Assembly: GCF_002934235.1 (NCBI RefSeq)
Contig: NZ_PTIS01000001.1
Coordinates: 1 to 64,000, forward strand
DNA length: 64,000 nt
Direction: 5' to 3'
Source of the DNA: Clostridium algidicarnis DSM 15099
GTDB taxonomy: Bacteria; Bacillota; Clostridia; Clostridiales; Clostridiaceae
In this document: in pieces, positions 38,081-47,595 of the stretch
Layout of the letters: each line of letters opens with the position of its first letter
Position numbering within the stretch: the first letter of the stretch is position 1
The notes under the pieces: generated by a model
What the model was told of the DNA's origin: nothing
Databases searched by the model: none
The model's input: the letters and a program-made list of their open reading frames with translations, nothing else
Made by a program: the position numbers and the translations under genes

Positions 38081-38765
38081 CTAATTTTTCCTCGAATTTA
38101 TAGCCAATGCCCCATATTGTTTTTATTTCCCAGCTGCTATGATGAAATTCTTCAAGTTTTGCACGAAGACGTTTAATATGGGAATCTACCGTTCGGCTGT
38201 CTCCATAATAATCATATCCCCAAAGTAGATTAAGCAGGTTATCTCTAGAAAACACCTTGTTTTTATTGGTGGCAAGGGCCCATAAAAGTTCCATTTCTTT
38301 TTTTGTTAAAGATACATTTTGATTATCTATTGTTACAATGTAATCATCTAAATTGATAGTTAGATTGTGAAAGGAATAAATCTGTTGATTTTGTAGGTCT
38401 ACATGAGTTATTCTTCGTAGAATTGCACGTATCCTTGCCATAACTTCACCAGGAGAAAATGGCTTTACAATATAATCGTCTGCACCAATATCAAGGCCCA
38501 TAATCTTTTCAAAATCTTCCCCTCGTGCTGTAATCATTATAACCGGAACATTAGAGGTCTTGCGGATATTTCTACACACTTCAAAGCCGTCCATTTTGGG
38601 CATCATTACATCAAGCAATATAAGGTCTGGCTGGAATTTTTGGAAAAGGTCCATTGCTTCAAAGCCATCTAGTGCAATTTTAGGTATGAATCCTTCTTTT
38701 CTTGCGTATTCCCCTAAAATAGAGGTAATTTGTTTATTATCATCTGCAATTAAAATAACAGGCAT
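38070..38765 (-). CDS. OmpR-family response regulator
   Basis: The 231-aa protein has a receiver domain with the acidic pair (LIADDN), phospho-Asp in PDLILLDVMMPKMDG, the Thr in PVIMITARG and Lys in DDYIVKPF. The C-terminal winged helix includes TKKEMELLWALATN and GDSRTVDSHIKRLRAKL. It is first in the minus-strand kinase operon and divergent from the DUF2680 gene. Confidence 0.95.
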   Translation of the reverse strand: MPVILIADDNKQITSILGEYARKEGFIPKIALDGFEAMDLFQKFQPDLILLDVMMPKMDGFEVCRNIRKTSNVPVIMITARGEDFEKIMGLDIGADDYIVKPFSPGEVMARIRAILRRITHVDLQNQQIYSFHNLTINLDDYIVTIDNQNVSLTKKEMELLWALATNKNKVFSRDNLLNLLWGYDYYGDSRTVDSHIKRLRAKLEEFHHSSWEIKTIWGIGYKFEEKLDEK

Positions 38766-38884
38766 AGCATCACCTCGTAACTTTTTAATATGTTAATTAT
38801 AACATATTAAAAAAAAATACTGTGACAAAAGTATGTTTTTTCAAACTCAAATGTTCACAAATTTAAAAGAATAAAAACACAATT

Positions 38885-38912
38885 TTGCCATAGCTTTAAT
38901 ATATTCTATAAT
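38885..38912 (+). promoter_or_regulatory. Promoter of DUF2680 gene
   Basis: TTGCCA and TATAAT are separated by 16 nt, about 50 nt before the start codon. The upstream 38820-38880 stretch is a plausible binding area for the adjacent response regulator, though no clear direct repeats stand out. Confidence 0.5.
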
Positions 38913-38963
38913 CATAGCAAACAATAAGATGCTAAGTATAAAATTATAAGGAGGTCATTTAAT

Positions 38964-39413
38964 ATGAAAAATATAAAAAAAATTGTATCCTTAGGCGCAA
39001 TAGTGTTTGCAATAGGCGCAACATCAGTTACTGCATTTGCTGCATCTAACTATACTACACGGGCTGAGGTAGTGGCAGGATTAACAGGGAAAACTGTAGA
39101 AAGTGTTAATGCTGAAAGGTCTGAAGAAGGTAAAACTTATGGAGGTATTGCAAAGGACGCTGGAAAGCTAACAGAATTTAAGGCTGAGGTTCTTGAAATG
39201 AAAAAGGATGCTTTAGCTAAAAAGGTTGAAGAAGGAACAATAACACAGGAAAAGGCTGATTTAATTATCACAAAAGTGGAAGAAAGACAAGCGAGCTGTG
39301 ATGGAACAGGTGCTCTAAAAGGTTCTAGAAAATCTGGAGAAGGTAGAGTAAACCCTGGTGAAGGTCTTGGTAATAGAAATGGTAAGTGCATAGGTTCTGG
39401 ATATGTAAAATAA
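38964..39413 (+). CDS. Secreted DUF2680-family protein
   Basis: The 149-aa protein has a signal peptide ending around TAFAAS. The family core follows: AEVVAGLTGKTVESVNAERS, EEGKTYGGIAKDAGKL, KADLIITKVEERQASCDGTG. The C-terminus is Gly/Lys-rich and holds a second Cys (NGKCIGS). Function of the family is unknown. It is divergent from a two-component system, an arrangement suggesting it is regulated by that system. The start follows AAGGAGG. Confidence 0.88.
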   Translation: MKNIKKIVSLGAIVFAIGATSVTAFAASNYTTRAEVVAGLTGKTVESVNAERSEEGKTYGGIAKDAGKLTEFKAEVLEMKKDALAKKVEEGTITQEKADLIITKVEERQASCDGTGALKGSRKSGEGRVNPGEGLGNRNGKCIGSGYVK

Positions 39414-39748
39414 ATTAATGTAATATTATATCTTAAAGAGAATAAATATGATAATTGTTGCCCTAATTTTATTAGGGCTTTTTAATATATAGAAATTTGT
39501 GGTCTAATTTGTATTTATAGTTATAATTATATTGATATTTAGTAATAAGTAATTTACCTTAGACATTGTGGTTCAGGTAATACTAAGCTATAACAAATGG
39601 ATATAGGAAAAAGGTAACAATTTATGAGTTAAAGACTGAATTAACCACTAAGGGATTATTATAGAATTACAGGAATCAGGTTACTAATAAAAAATCATTG
39701 ATTTTGTGGTATAACTAATGACAACACAAATTAAAAGGAGTGAAACTA
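39414..39748. other. Intergenic region between DUF2680 and CAP genes
   Basis: It holds the terminator at 39460-39483 and the CAP-gene upstream region. No gene or other structure is supported in between. Confidence 0.5.
39460..39483 (+). terminator. Terminator of DUF2680 gene
   Basis: GCCCTAAT-ttt-ATTAGGGC followed by five T. Confidence 0.9.
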
Positions 39749-40726
39749 ATGAGAAAAAAGTTTATTACACTAATTATATGTGGTGCATTAACAGGTACTG
39801 GATTAATGGGAGGAACAATTAAAAGTGGCACGGAGTGGGTTAATCCGCTAAGGGCCATTTTAGGAATAGAAAGCGTAAAGCAAGATAAAGAAAGCAATGT
39901 AGTAGAAAAGGATACTATAGTTGAAGAAAATTCTACTACAAAGGAAGTTGCTACACAAGAAGTTAAAAATGATGAAACTAATGAATTTGTTGAATTGGTA
40001 GTTAATGGACAAGCAAAGAAGGAGCAGGTTTCTAATAAAGCTACACTAGATAATGATGTTAAATTAGAAGACAATATTAATGAAGCTAGTAAAGATAATG
40101 AATTTTCTATTGAGTTATTAAGATCAAATAGAAATTCAATGGTGTACAGACCTTCAAGGAGAAATGTAAGTGCAAAACCAGCTGTAACACCAAAACCAAA
40201 TACTACGCCTAGTGCACCAGCTCCTGTAGTAACACCTAAACCAACGCCAAATCCTGCACCGGCACCCGTGGTTACACCTGCGCCTGTTAAACCATCCACA
40301 GGAGTAGTAACAAATGATGCAAACTTTGAAGCAAAAGTTGAGCAACTAATATTTAATAGGGTAAATGCAGAAAGAGCTAAAGCGGGAATGTCTCAGTTAA
40401 GCTACAATAGCACAATGGAGAAATATGCAAGGATTAAATCAAAGGACATGGCTGATAGAGGTTATTTTGATCATAAGAATCCAGAAGGACAACTTATAAC
40501 TGTTCAAATGGCTAAAGATGGAGTATCATATAGGGCTTGGGGTGAAAATATAGCTTATATAGGTGGTATTTCTGATGCAAATGCTGTTGCTGATAAGTTC
40601 ATGACAAATTGGATGAATTCATCAGGTCATAGAGCAAATATATTATCATCTAACTTTACAAGCATAGGAGTTGGAATTTATAAATCAGGAAATAGATACT
40701 ATGCTACTCAAGAATTTTACAAATAA
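39749..40726 (+). CDS. Secreted CAP-domain (SCP/YkwD-like) protein
   Basis: The 325-aa protein has a signal peptide (KFITLIICGALTGTGLMGG). An acidic, low-complexity region runs to ~140, then a Pro-rich repeat linker (TPKPNTTPSAPAPVVTPKPT). The C-terminal CAP domain has RVNAERAKAGMSQLSYNS, YFDHKNPEG, WGENIAYI and NSSGHRANILSSNFTSIGVG; the His/Glu cavity residues are present. CAP proteins in clostridia are extracellular and of ill-defined function. I use ATG 39749, 8 nt after AAAGGAG; an in-frame GTG three codons earlier lies inside that site's spacing. Confidence 0.92.
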   Translation: MRKKFITLIICGALTGTGLMGGTIKSGTEWVNPLRAILGIESVKQDKESNVVEKDTIVEENSTTKEVATQEVKNDETNEFVELVVNGQAKKEQVSNKATLDNDVKLEDNINEASKDNEFSIELLRSNRNSMVYRPSRRNVSAKPAVTPKPNTTPSAPAPVVTPKPTPNPAPAPVVTPAPVKPSTGVVTNDANFEAKVEQLIFNRVNAERAKAGMSQLSYNSTMEKYARIKSKDMADRGYFDHKNPEGQLITVQMAKDGVSYRAWGENIAYIGGISDANAVADKFMTNWMNSSGHRANILSSNFTSIGVGIYKSGNRYYATQEFYK

Positions 40727-40741
40727 ATAGACAGTATTGTA

Positions 40742-40781
40742 AGGGCTCTAAAGATAGAATTAATTCTATCTTTAGAGCCCT
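40742..40781. terminator. Bidirectional terminator, 20-bp perfect arms
   Basis: A 40-nt perfect palindrome begins AGGGCTCTAAAGATAGAATT and is followed by ATTTTT on the plus strand. It separates the convergent CAP and beta-propeller genes. Confidence 0.85.
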
Positions 40782-40796
40782 ATTTTTATAGATTAA

Positions 40797-42329
40797 TTAG
40801 TTTCTCCAAATATGCCACATTGCATTATTTCTGCCTCTAGCAAATACATCCGTTCTGTTTGAACCCCAAGATACTGCTGATGGATCAGAGGTGATGGTTC
40901 CTCCAAGATTACTCCAATTGCTCCATCTTGAGCCATTCCATGACATAGTCATTAGTTGGTTATTTTGACCCCTTGCAAATACTTCAAGTCTATTAGACGC
41001 TCTAGAAGATACTGCAGGAGCTGAAGTTATATTTCCACCAAGGTTTTGCCAGCTGCTCCATCTAGAGCCATTCCAGAATATGTGATACAAACGATTGCCA
41101 TCTCCACGAGCTAAAACATCAATTCTATTATTTCCCCAGGAAACAGCAGTAGGAGCTGAAGTTAGCCTTCCACCAAGATTTTCCCAATCACTCCATCTTG
41201 AACCGTTCCACCACTTATGATACAAAGCATTATCAGTGCCACGTACAAAGGTATCAAGTCTATTACGAGACCAAGAGGAAACTGCAGGAGAAGATGTTAA
41301 AGTACCACCAAGGCTTTCCCAGTTGCTCCACCTTGAGCCATCCCAGAAAATATGCCACATAGCATTGTCTGTACCTCTTCCAAATACATCAATTCTATTG
41401 TTTGCCCATGAAACAGCAGCAGGTGCAGAAGTTAATACACCACCAAGGTTTTCAAAATTACTCCATCTTGAACCATTCCACCATTTATGATATAAGGCAT
41501 TGTCAGTTCCTGTTACAAAGGTATCGAGTCTATTAGGTGCCCATGAAGAAACACCAGGACCAAAAGATAAGACACCACCAAGGTCTTCCCAATTACTCCA
41601 TCTATTAGATGGGTTAGGTGGATTAGTAGGAGTAGGTGTACTAGTATTTATTAAAGTAAATTCTATTACCTCTTTAAAGGTGCTGTCAATTATATTATTA
41701 GGTACTCCACTAGAACGTAAAGAAACAAATATCCAAGTATAACTTCTTCTGAAATTATTAAATATAGCATTTGTTCTTTGATTTATGTTTCCACTATACC
41801 TATTAGCATTGTCTATGGTATAGGATATTGCAATACTAAAGTAAATGTTAGTAAGTGCACGACTTACTCCAAATCTTTCAAAGTTTCTTACAAGGTGCGG
41901 CCTTTGAATGTTAAGAAGTGCAAGTATTCTATTTACATCTTGTTGAGGAGCCCTAGTATCTTCTAGAGATACATCATAGTTTTCATTTAAAGATCTAGAG
42001 TCATTTGAATGATCATTTTCATGAGGAATCTCCATAAATTTAGGTTCATTGAAGTTTTCAATTAAATTGTAATCTTGAAGTTCATTAGAATCTCTAATTT
42101 CATCAAGGTTTTCCAAGCTATTAAAAGCATAAATATCCTCAATACCTTTAGTATCATTAAAAACTTCAAAATCATTAGAATTTTCAAGATCATCTAAAAC
42201 TTTAGGGCTATTAAAAACTTTAGAGGTGTTATCATCTTCAACCCTATAAAAACTCCTCATTTGCTCATCTAATAATGAATTAAAAGCTTGATTATCTGCA
42301 AGGGGACAATAAAAGAATGGATTATACAT
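40797..42329 (-). CDS. Six-repeat beta-propeller (PLL/DUF346-like) protein with unique N-terminus
   Basis: The 510-aa protein has no signal peptide. Residues ~1-125 are acidic and Asn/Asp/Leu-rich. Residues ~130-220 form an alpha-helical domain (NRILALLNIQRPHLVRNFER). From ~240 come six repeats of about 45 aa starting RWSNWEDLGG and ending in a W-NGS turn. Odd repeats read SSWxxNRLDTF and even ones AVSWxxNRIDV. Such W-motif repeats form lectin-like propellers (PLL-type), so sugar binding is inferred. Lack of an export signal would fit a spore-surface protein or release by lysis. Start follows AGGAGGTTTCTA. Confidence 0.8.
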   Translation of the reverse strand: MYNPFFYCPLADNQAFNSLLDEQMRSFYRVEDDNTSKVFNSPKVLDDLENSNDFEVFNDTKGIEDIYAFNSLENLDEIRDSNELQDYNLIENFNEPKFMEIPHENDHSNDSRSLNENYDVSLEDTRAPQQDVNRILALLNIQRPHLVRNFERFGVSRALTNIYFSIAISYTIDNANRYSGNINQRTNAIFNNFRRSYTWIFVSLRSSGVPNNIIDSTFKEVIEFTLINTSTPTPTNPPNPSNRWSNWEDLGGVLSFGPGVSSWAPNRLDTFVTGTDNALYHKWWNGSRWSNFENLGGVLTSAPAAVSWANNRIDVFGRGTDNAMWHIFWDGSRWSNWESLGGTLTSSPAVSSWSRNRLDTFVRGTDNALYHKWWNGSRWSDWENLGGRLTSAPTAVSWGNNRIDVLARGDGNRLYHIFWNGSRWSSWQNLGGNITSAPAVSSRASNRLEVFARGQNNQLMTMSWNGSRWSNWSNLGGTITSDPSAVSWGSNRTDVFARGRNNAMWHIWRN

Positions 42330-42471
42330 TAGAAACCTCCTAATATTTTGCTGCGAATTTTAAATTCTCATCAGTTATATTGTATTCTTAAAGACTAAAG
42401 CTGTTACAGAAATATTAGATAGAATGATAAGAAGTTGAACATATTGCACTATTATTATAGACCACTAAATC

Positions 42472-42500
42472 TTGACAATGGTATGTAAACGATATACAAT
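42472..42500 (+). promoter_or_regulatory. Promoter of the xylose operon with cre-like site
   Basis: TTGACA (42472-42477) and TACAAT (42495-42500) are spaced by 17 nt. TGTAAACGATATACA (42484-42498) overlaps the spacer and -10 and resembles a CcpA cre site with one extra base, so catabolite repression is possible. Confidence 0.6.
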
Positions 42501-42529
42501 ATGAGAAAGAAGTACTTTTTCTATAAACA

Positions 42530-42564
42530 TGTAACATGTTACACAGTATATGTAACATGTTACA
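42530..42564. promoter_or_regulatory. Tandem palindromic operators of the LacI-type xylose regulator
   Basis: TGTAACATGTTACA occurs twice as a perfect 14-bp palindrome (42530-42543 and 42551-42564). The centres are 21 bp apart, two helical turns, between the promoter and the regulator start codon. This fits autoregulation by the LacI-family protein encoded next. Confidence 0.8.
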
Positions 42565-42580
42565 TAAGGAGGTGAGTCAT

Positions 42581-43558
42581 ATGGCAAATATTAGAGATAT
42601 AGCAAGAGAGAGTGGATTAAGTATAGGTACAATTTCTAGGTATATAAATTCTACAGGATATGTTAGTGAAGAATCTGCTAAAAAGATCCAAATGGTTATT
42701 AATGAAATGAACTACACCCCTAATCAACATGCTCGTGCTCTATTTAATAGTAAATCTAAAATTATCGGATTAGTATTTCCAAGCTTAATTAATCCATACT
42801 TTTCAGAATTAGCAACTATTTTTGAGCATTTACTTCAAGAAAAGGGGTATGTAATTATTCTTTGTAACACTGAGGATAGTAGAGAAAAAGAATTACAAGC
42901 ATTAGAGTTATTAAAAGGATTTAGAGTAGAGGGTATAATTTTGGGAAGATCTCAGTGCAAGAATGAATTAAATAAAATAAACATACCAATGATTTCTTAT
43001 GAGAGTACAGTTGAGAATAATAATATCATAACAGTTTCTGCGGATAATTATAAAGGAGGGGCTCAGGCATTCGAACATCTTTATAAAAAGGGTTGCAGAA
43101 AGTTATTACACATTAAAGGACCTACAAGCTTTGAAGCAACCCAATTAAGGTATGAAGGATTTATAGATTCAGCTAATAAAAAAGGTATCAAACCAGAAAT
43201 AATTAACTTTGATACTGATTTTGATTTACAAAATAAAAATTACATTGATGGTGTTTTAGATAATTACGATATGAAGAAATATGATGGAATATTTGTATTT
43301 AATGATATTGTGGCAGCACAAATGTTGAGGTATCTAAATGAAAAGCAGATAAAAGTACCTAAAGATATTAAACTTTTAGGCTTTGATAATTCATATATAT
43401 GTGACCTTTTAAGTCCAAGGTTATCTACTATTGAACAACCAATAATTAGTATTGCGGAACGTTGTATTGAATTATTGTTTGAAATAATTGATGGTAAGGA
43501 GGTTTATGAAAAAGAGCATTTAATAACAACTAGGATAATTCAAAGGGAGACTACGTAA
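42581..43558 (+). CDS. xylR: LacI-family regulator of xylose genes
   Basis: The 325-aa regulator has the LacI helix-turn-helix and hinge (ANIRDIARESGLSIGTISRY, NYTPNQHARALFNSKSKIIG). A periplasmic-binding-like effector domain follows (LVFPSLINPYFSELATIFE, LLGFDNSYICDLLSPRLSTIEQP). Start is ATG 42581 behind AAGGAGGTGAGTC; upstream codons in this frame are the operator DNA itself. Xylose genes in many Firmicutes use a ROK-type XylR, so a LacI-type protein here is a less common solution. The symbol is by context. Confidence 0.88.
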   Translation: MANIRDIARESGLSIGTISRYINSTGYVSEESAKKIQMVINEMNYTPNQHARALFNSKSKIIGLVFPSLINPYFSELATIFEHLLQEKGYVIILCNTEDSREKELQALELLKGFRVEGIILGRSQCKNELNKINIPMISYESTVENNNIITVSADNYKGGAQAFEHLYKKGCRKLLHIKGPTSFEATQLRYEGFIDSANKKGIKPEIINFDTDFDLQNKNYIDGVLDNYDMKKYDGIFVFNDIVAAQMLRYLNEKQIKVPKDIKLLGFDNSYICDLLSPRLSTIEQPIISIAERCIELLFEIIDGKEVYEKEHLITTRIIQRETT

Positions 43559-43675
43559 TTAATGCTTTTAAGGCTGAATTAGCGATATTACACATTAATA
43601 TTGATTGGTTTAAAAATAATAGACTTTTGTGCGAAACGTAAAGATTAAAATAAACAATATGAAAGGAAGACAGAT

Positions 43676-44989
43676 ATGAAGGAATATTTTAAAGGCATAC
43701 CAGAAGTTAAATACGAAGGAAAAGATTCAATTAATCCATTTGCTTTCAAATTTTATGATGCAAAAAGAGTAATTGATGGTAAGAGTATGGAAGAACATTT
43801 GAAGTTTGCAATGTCATGGTGGCACACAATGACTGCAACGGGAACAGATCCTTTTGGAGCAGGAACAATAGATAGAAATTATGGACAAACAGAATCTATG
43901 GAAATAGCAAGAGCAAAAGTTGACGCTGCATTTGAACTAATGAAAAAGCTTGGCATTAAATATTTTTGTTTTCATGATGTAGATATTGTTCCAGAAGGAA
44001 AAGACCTTAAAGAAACTAAAGAAAATTTATCAGTTATTGTTGATTACATTGAAGAAAAGATGAAAGGAACTGATATTAAACTATTATGGGGAACAGCAAA
44101 CTGTTTCTCAAGCCCAAGATATATGCATGGTGCCGGTACATCCTGTAATGCAGATTCATTTTCCTATGCAGCGTCTCAAATTAAAAATGCTATTGATGCA
44201 ACAATACAATTAGGTGGAAGTGGGTATGTTTTTTGGGGTGGAAGGGAAGGTTATGAGACTCTATTGAACACAGATATGGGATTTGAACTTGATAATATGG
44301 CAAGGTTGATGAAGATGGCTGTTAAGTATGCTAGAAAAAAAGGCTTTAATGGAGATTTTTATATTGAACCTAAACCAAAGGAACCAACAAAGCATCAATA
44401 TGATTTCGATGCCGCAACAGTTATTGGTTTTCTTAGAAAATATGACTTAATGGATGATTTTAAATTAAACATTGAGGCTAATCATGCAACTTTAGCTGGA
44501 CACACATTTCCTCATGAACTAGCAGTAGCTAGAATAAATGGAGTATTTGGAAGTGTGGATGCAAATCAAGGAGACTCACTTTTAGGTTGGGATACTGATC
44601 AATTTCCAACAGATGTTAAGGATGCAACTTTATCAATGCTTGAAATTATTAAGGCTGGAGGATTTATAAACGGTGGATTAAATTTTGATGCTAAAGTAAG
44701 AAGACCCTCTTTCACCTTTGAAGATATTGTTTATGGATATATAAGCGGTATGGATACATTTGCTCTAGGATTGATAAAGGCTTATGAAGTTATTGAAGAT
44801 GGTAGAATTGATGAGTTTATTGAAAAAAGGTACGCAAGCTATGAGTCAGGAATTGGTAAGAGAATTTTAAATGACGAAGTTACATTAGAAGAGCTAGAAG
44901 CGTACACTCTTGAAAATAAAGAAAGACCAATGGAAAGTGGCAGACAAGAATACCTAGAAACAATACTAAATCAAATATTATATAAATAA
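43676..44989 (+). CDS. xylA: Xylose isomerase
   Basis: The 437-aa class II enzyme shows the family motifs: catalytic His in [28 protein letters not shown], Glu/His metal ligands in [16 protein letters not shown], and [20 protein letters not shown]. It converts D-xylose to xylulose with Mg/Mn/Co. It follows the regulator by 117 nt and starts behind GAAAGGAAG. xylB follows 59 nt later. Confidence 0.97.
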   Translation: MKEYFKGIPEVKYEGKDSINPFAFKFYDAKRVIDGKSMEEHLKFAMSWWHTMTATGTDPFGAGTIDRNYGQTESMEIARAKVDAAFELMKKLGIKYFCFHDVDIVPEGKDLKETKENLSVIVDYIEEKMKGTDIKLLWGTANCFSSPRYMHGAGTSCNADSFSYAASQIKNAIDATIQLGGSGYVFWGGREGYETLLNTDMGFELDNMARLMKMAVKYARKKGFNGDFYIEPKPKEPTKHQYDFDAATVIGFLRKYDLMDDFKLNIEANHATLAGHTFPHELAVARINGVFGSVDANQGDSLLGWDTDQFPTDVKDATLSMLEIIKAGGFINGGLNFDAKVRRPSFTFEDIVYGYISGMDTFALGLIKAYEVIEDGRIDEFIEKRYASYESGIGKRILNDEVTLEELEAYTLENKERPMESGRQEYLETILNQILYK

Positions 44990-45048
44990 TTAAAAAATTA
45001 AAACAAAATGTGATATTTTTATAATTCATTTAGAAAGGAGGTGTTAAA

Positions 45049-46554
45049 GTGAAATATTTACTAGGAATGGATTTAGGGACATCATCATTAAAAATTGTAC
45101 TATATGATGAAAAATTCAAAGAAATTCAAAGGGTTTCAGAAGCATATGAAATGAATCAACCACATAATGGTTGGGCTGAACAGAATCCAGAAGATTGGAT
45201 AACTGCCCTAGATAAGGGTGTAAAAAAGATATTAGAACAATCCATGGTTAACCCAAAAGATATTATTAGCATTGGTTTAACCGGACAGATGCATAGTTTA
45301 GTTATGTTGGATGAAAAAAACAAAGTGATTAGACCAGCAATTTTATGGTGTGATCAAAGAACAAGTTTAGAATGTGAAGAAATAACTGAAGTTTTAGGTA
45401 GAGAATTTTTGATTAACGAGACTGCAAATCCAGCTTTACCAGGGTTTACATTATCAAAATTAATATGGGTTAAGAAAAATGAACCAGAAAATTATAAACG
45501 TTGCAGGCACATTTTATTACCCAAAGATTATCTGCGATTATATTTAACGGGGGAATATGCAACCGATGTATCTGATGCTAGTGGAATGCAAATGTTAAAT
45601 GTTAAAGGTAGAACTTGGTCTATAGAACTAATGGAAAAGTTGGATTTAGATCCGGGGATTTTGCCAAAGGTTTATGAGTCTATAGAAGTTACGGGTAGGA
45701 TTCAACAGCATATTACAACTAAACTTGGATTAGATAAAGAAACATTAGTAGTAGCAGGGGCAGGCGATAATGCTGCTGCAGCTGTAGGATGTGGTGTAGT
45801 AAAGGATAAAATGGCATTTACTACAATAGGAACTAGTGGAGTTGTATTTGCCCATACTTCTAAATTTAAGATTGATAAAAAAGGTAGAGTTCACACATTT
45901 TGTGCAGCTGTACCAGGGACTTGGCATGTTATGGGGGTAACACAAGCAGCTGGATTATCACTTACTTGGTTTTTAGAAAACTTCTATAAAGATGTTTCAG
46001 AAAAGGTAATATTTGAGGAACTAGATGATATCTTGAGTAAAGTACAAATTGGAAGTGATAAATTAATTTACCTACCATACTTAATGGGGGAGAGAACTCC
46101 TCATTTAGATTCTAAATGTAGAGGGGCATTTATTGGGTTATCAGCTAAACATAAAAGAGAAAATATGCTTAGGGCAGTAATTGAAGGGGTAACATTCTCT
46201 TTAAGAGATTGCTATTCAGTGGTAAGCGAACTTGGAATTGAAATAAACACAATGAAAATAACTGGTGGAGGTTCCAATAATAAAATATGGTCTCAAATGA
46301 TAGCGGATAATTATGGCTGTGATATTAGCAGTACATTTAAAGATTCAGGTACAACATTAGGAGCAGCTATATTAGCTTCTGTAGGAGTAGGATTATACGA
46401 CAATGTTGAAGAAGTTTGTAAATGGGCTGTATCTTTTAAGGATGATTACAAACCTAACCAACGTAATAGGGGAGCTTATGATAAATACTATAAAATATAT
46501 AAGAAGCTATATCATGATTTGAAACAAACTTTTGTAGAATTAAATTCTCTTTAA
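45049..46554 (+). CDS. xylB: Xylulokinase
   Basis: The 501-aa FGGY kinase opens with LGMDLGTSSLKIVLYD (ATP/phosphate-1). It contains GLTGQMHSLVMLD and ILWCDQRTSLECEEI for sugar binding, VVAGAGDNAAAAVGCG (phosphate-2) and ITGGGSNNKIWSQMIAD. It makes xylulose-5-phosphate. Start is GTG after GGAGGTGTT. Confidence 0.97.
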   Translation: MKYLLGMDLGTSSLKIVLYDEKFKEIQRVSEAYEMNQPHNGWAEQNPEDWITALDKGVKKILEQSMVNPKDIISIGLTGQMHSLVMLDEKNKVIRPAILWCDQRTSLECEEITEVLGREFLINETANPALPGFTLSKLIWVKKNEPENYKRCRHILLPKDYLRLYLTGEYATDVSDASGMQMLNVKGRTWSIELMEKLDLDPGILPKVYESIEVTGRIQQHITTKLGLDKETLVVAGAGDNAAAAVGCGVVKDKMAFTTIGTSGVVFAHTSKFKIDKKGRVHTFCAAVPGTWHVMGVTQAAGLSLTWFLENFYKDVSEKVIFEELDDILSKVQIGSDKLIYLPYLMGERTPHLDSKCRGAFIGLSAKHKRENMLRAVIEGVTFSLRDCYSVVSELGIEINTMKITGGGSNNKIWSQMIADNYGCDISSTFKDSGTTLGAAILASVGVGLYDNVEEVCKWAVSFKDDYKPNQRNRGAYDKYYKIYKKLYHDLKQTFVELNSL

Positions 46555-46568
46555 TAAGGAGCAGAAAT

Positions 46569-47594
46569 ATGATAAGTAAGGTGGTATTTGGAACTTATAA
46601 TGGTGAAATTATATATGGGTTTATTTTAGAAAATGAAAAGATTCAAGTTCAGATAATAGAGTATGGTGCAACAATAACTAAGATTTACATGAAAGAAGAA
46701 AATCGGGATGTTGTATTAGGTTATGATGATTTAGAAGGATATATTAAAGATACCTGCTTTTTTGGAAGTACTGTTGGTCGTTGTGCCAATAGAATTGAAG
46801 CTGCAAACTATATACAAGGAAGAAAAATAGTTAAATTAGAGAAAAATGATGGGCAAAATCATCTGCATGGTGGAACTTTTGGATTGCATAAGAAACTCTG
46901 GAAAGGAAAAGTTGAAGGGAAATCAGTTATATTAAGGACCACTTGTAAAGAAAGTGAAGATAGATATCCAGGAACTAGTGAAATAAAGATAACTGTAGAA
47001 CTTATAGGTGAGCAACTTATTTTTCACTATTATGCTGAATCAGATGAAGATACATTAATAAATTTAACCAATCACAGTTATTTCAATTTAAATGGACACA
47101 ATTCAGGGAATATATTTACTCATTACTTGAAGTTGAATGCTAAATTATTTATGCCCTGTAGGGAAGACTTAATACCAGATAATAGGATTTGTTTTACGAA
47201 AGATACACCTTTTGATTTTGAAGAATTATGTCAATTAGAAAAACCTAATGATAAAAATAATGAGCAGATTAGAATATGTAAAGGATATGATCATAACTAT
47301 ATTGTTGATAAAAGTAACAATTCATTAGGAATTTTGGCTGAGATATGGAGTGAAGATAAGAAGGTTTGTTTAAAAATATATTCAGATGCTCCATGTTTTC
47401 AACTATATACAGGAAATAGCATAAATAATGTTTTAGGAAAAGAAAAATCTATATATAAATCATATCAAGGAATATGTATTGAACCACAACTCGCACCTAA
47501 TGCTATTAATTCACCCTGGATGTCAAGTCCACTAATTAAAAAGAGAGAGAAGTATCAAAGAATAATTAAATATCAATTTAACGGAGGGGAATAA
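46569..47594 (+). CDS. galM: Aldose 1-epimerase
   Basis: The 341-aa mutarotase shows GRCANRIE, NHLHGGTFGLHKKLW, NLTNHSYFNL (catalytic His) and the late catalytic Glu in GICIEPQLAPNAINSP. It interconverts sugar anomers, here presumably alpha/beta xylose for XylA. It is 14 nt after xylB and 1 nt before the antiporter gene, so it is inside the operon. Confidence 0.93.
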   Translation: MISKVVFGTYNGEIIYGFILENEKIQVQIIEYGATITKIYMKEENRDVVLGYDDLEGYIKDTCFFGSTVGRCANRIEAANYIQGRKIVKLEKNDGQNHLHGGTFGLHKKLWKGKVEGKSVILRTTCKESEDRYPGTSEIKITVELIGEQLIFHYYAESDEDTLINLTNHSYFNLNGHNSGNIFTHYLKLNAKLFMPCREDLIPDNRICFTKDTPFDFEELCQLEKPNDKNNEQIRICKGYDHNYIVDKSNNSLGILAEIWSEDKKVCLKIYSDAPCFQLYTGNSINNVLGKEKSIYKSYQGICIEPQLAPNAINSPWMSSPLIKKREKYQRIIKYQFNGGE

Positions 47595-47595
47595 A

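Noticed and set aside
39715..40299. Minus-strand frame rich in Gly-Ala-Gly-Val opposite the CAP gene
   Set aside because: Antisense of the Pro-rich linker and acidic region; the plus-strand CAP protein explains it.
40797..41600. Regular ~135-140-bp repeats considered as a CRISPR or tandem DNA repeat array
   Set aside because: The periodicity comes from protein blades in one open frame; units differ by many synonymous and non-synonymous changes.
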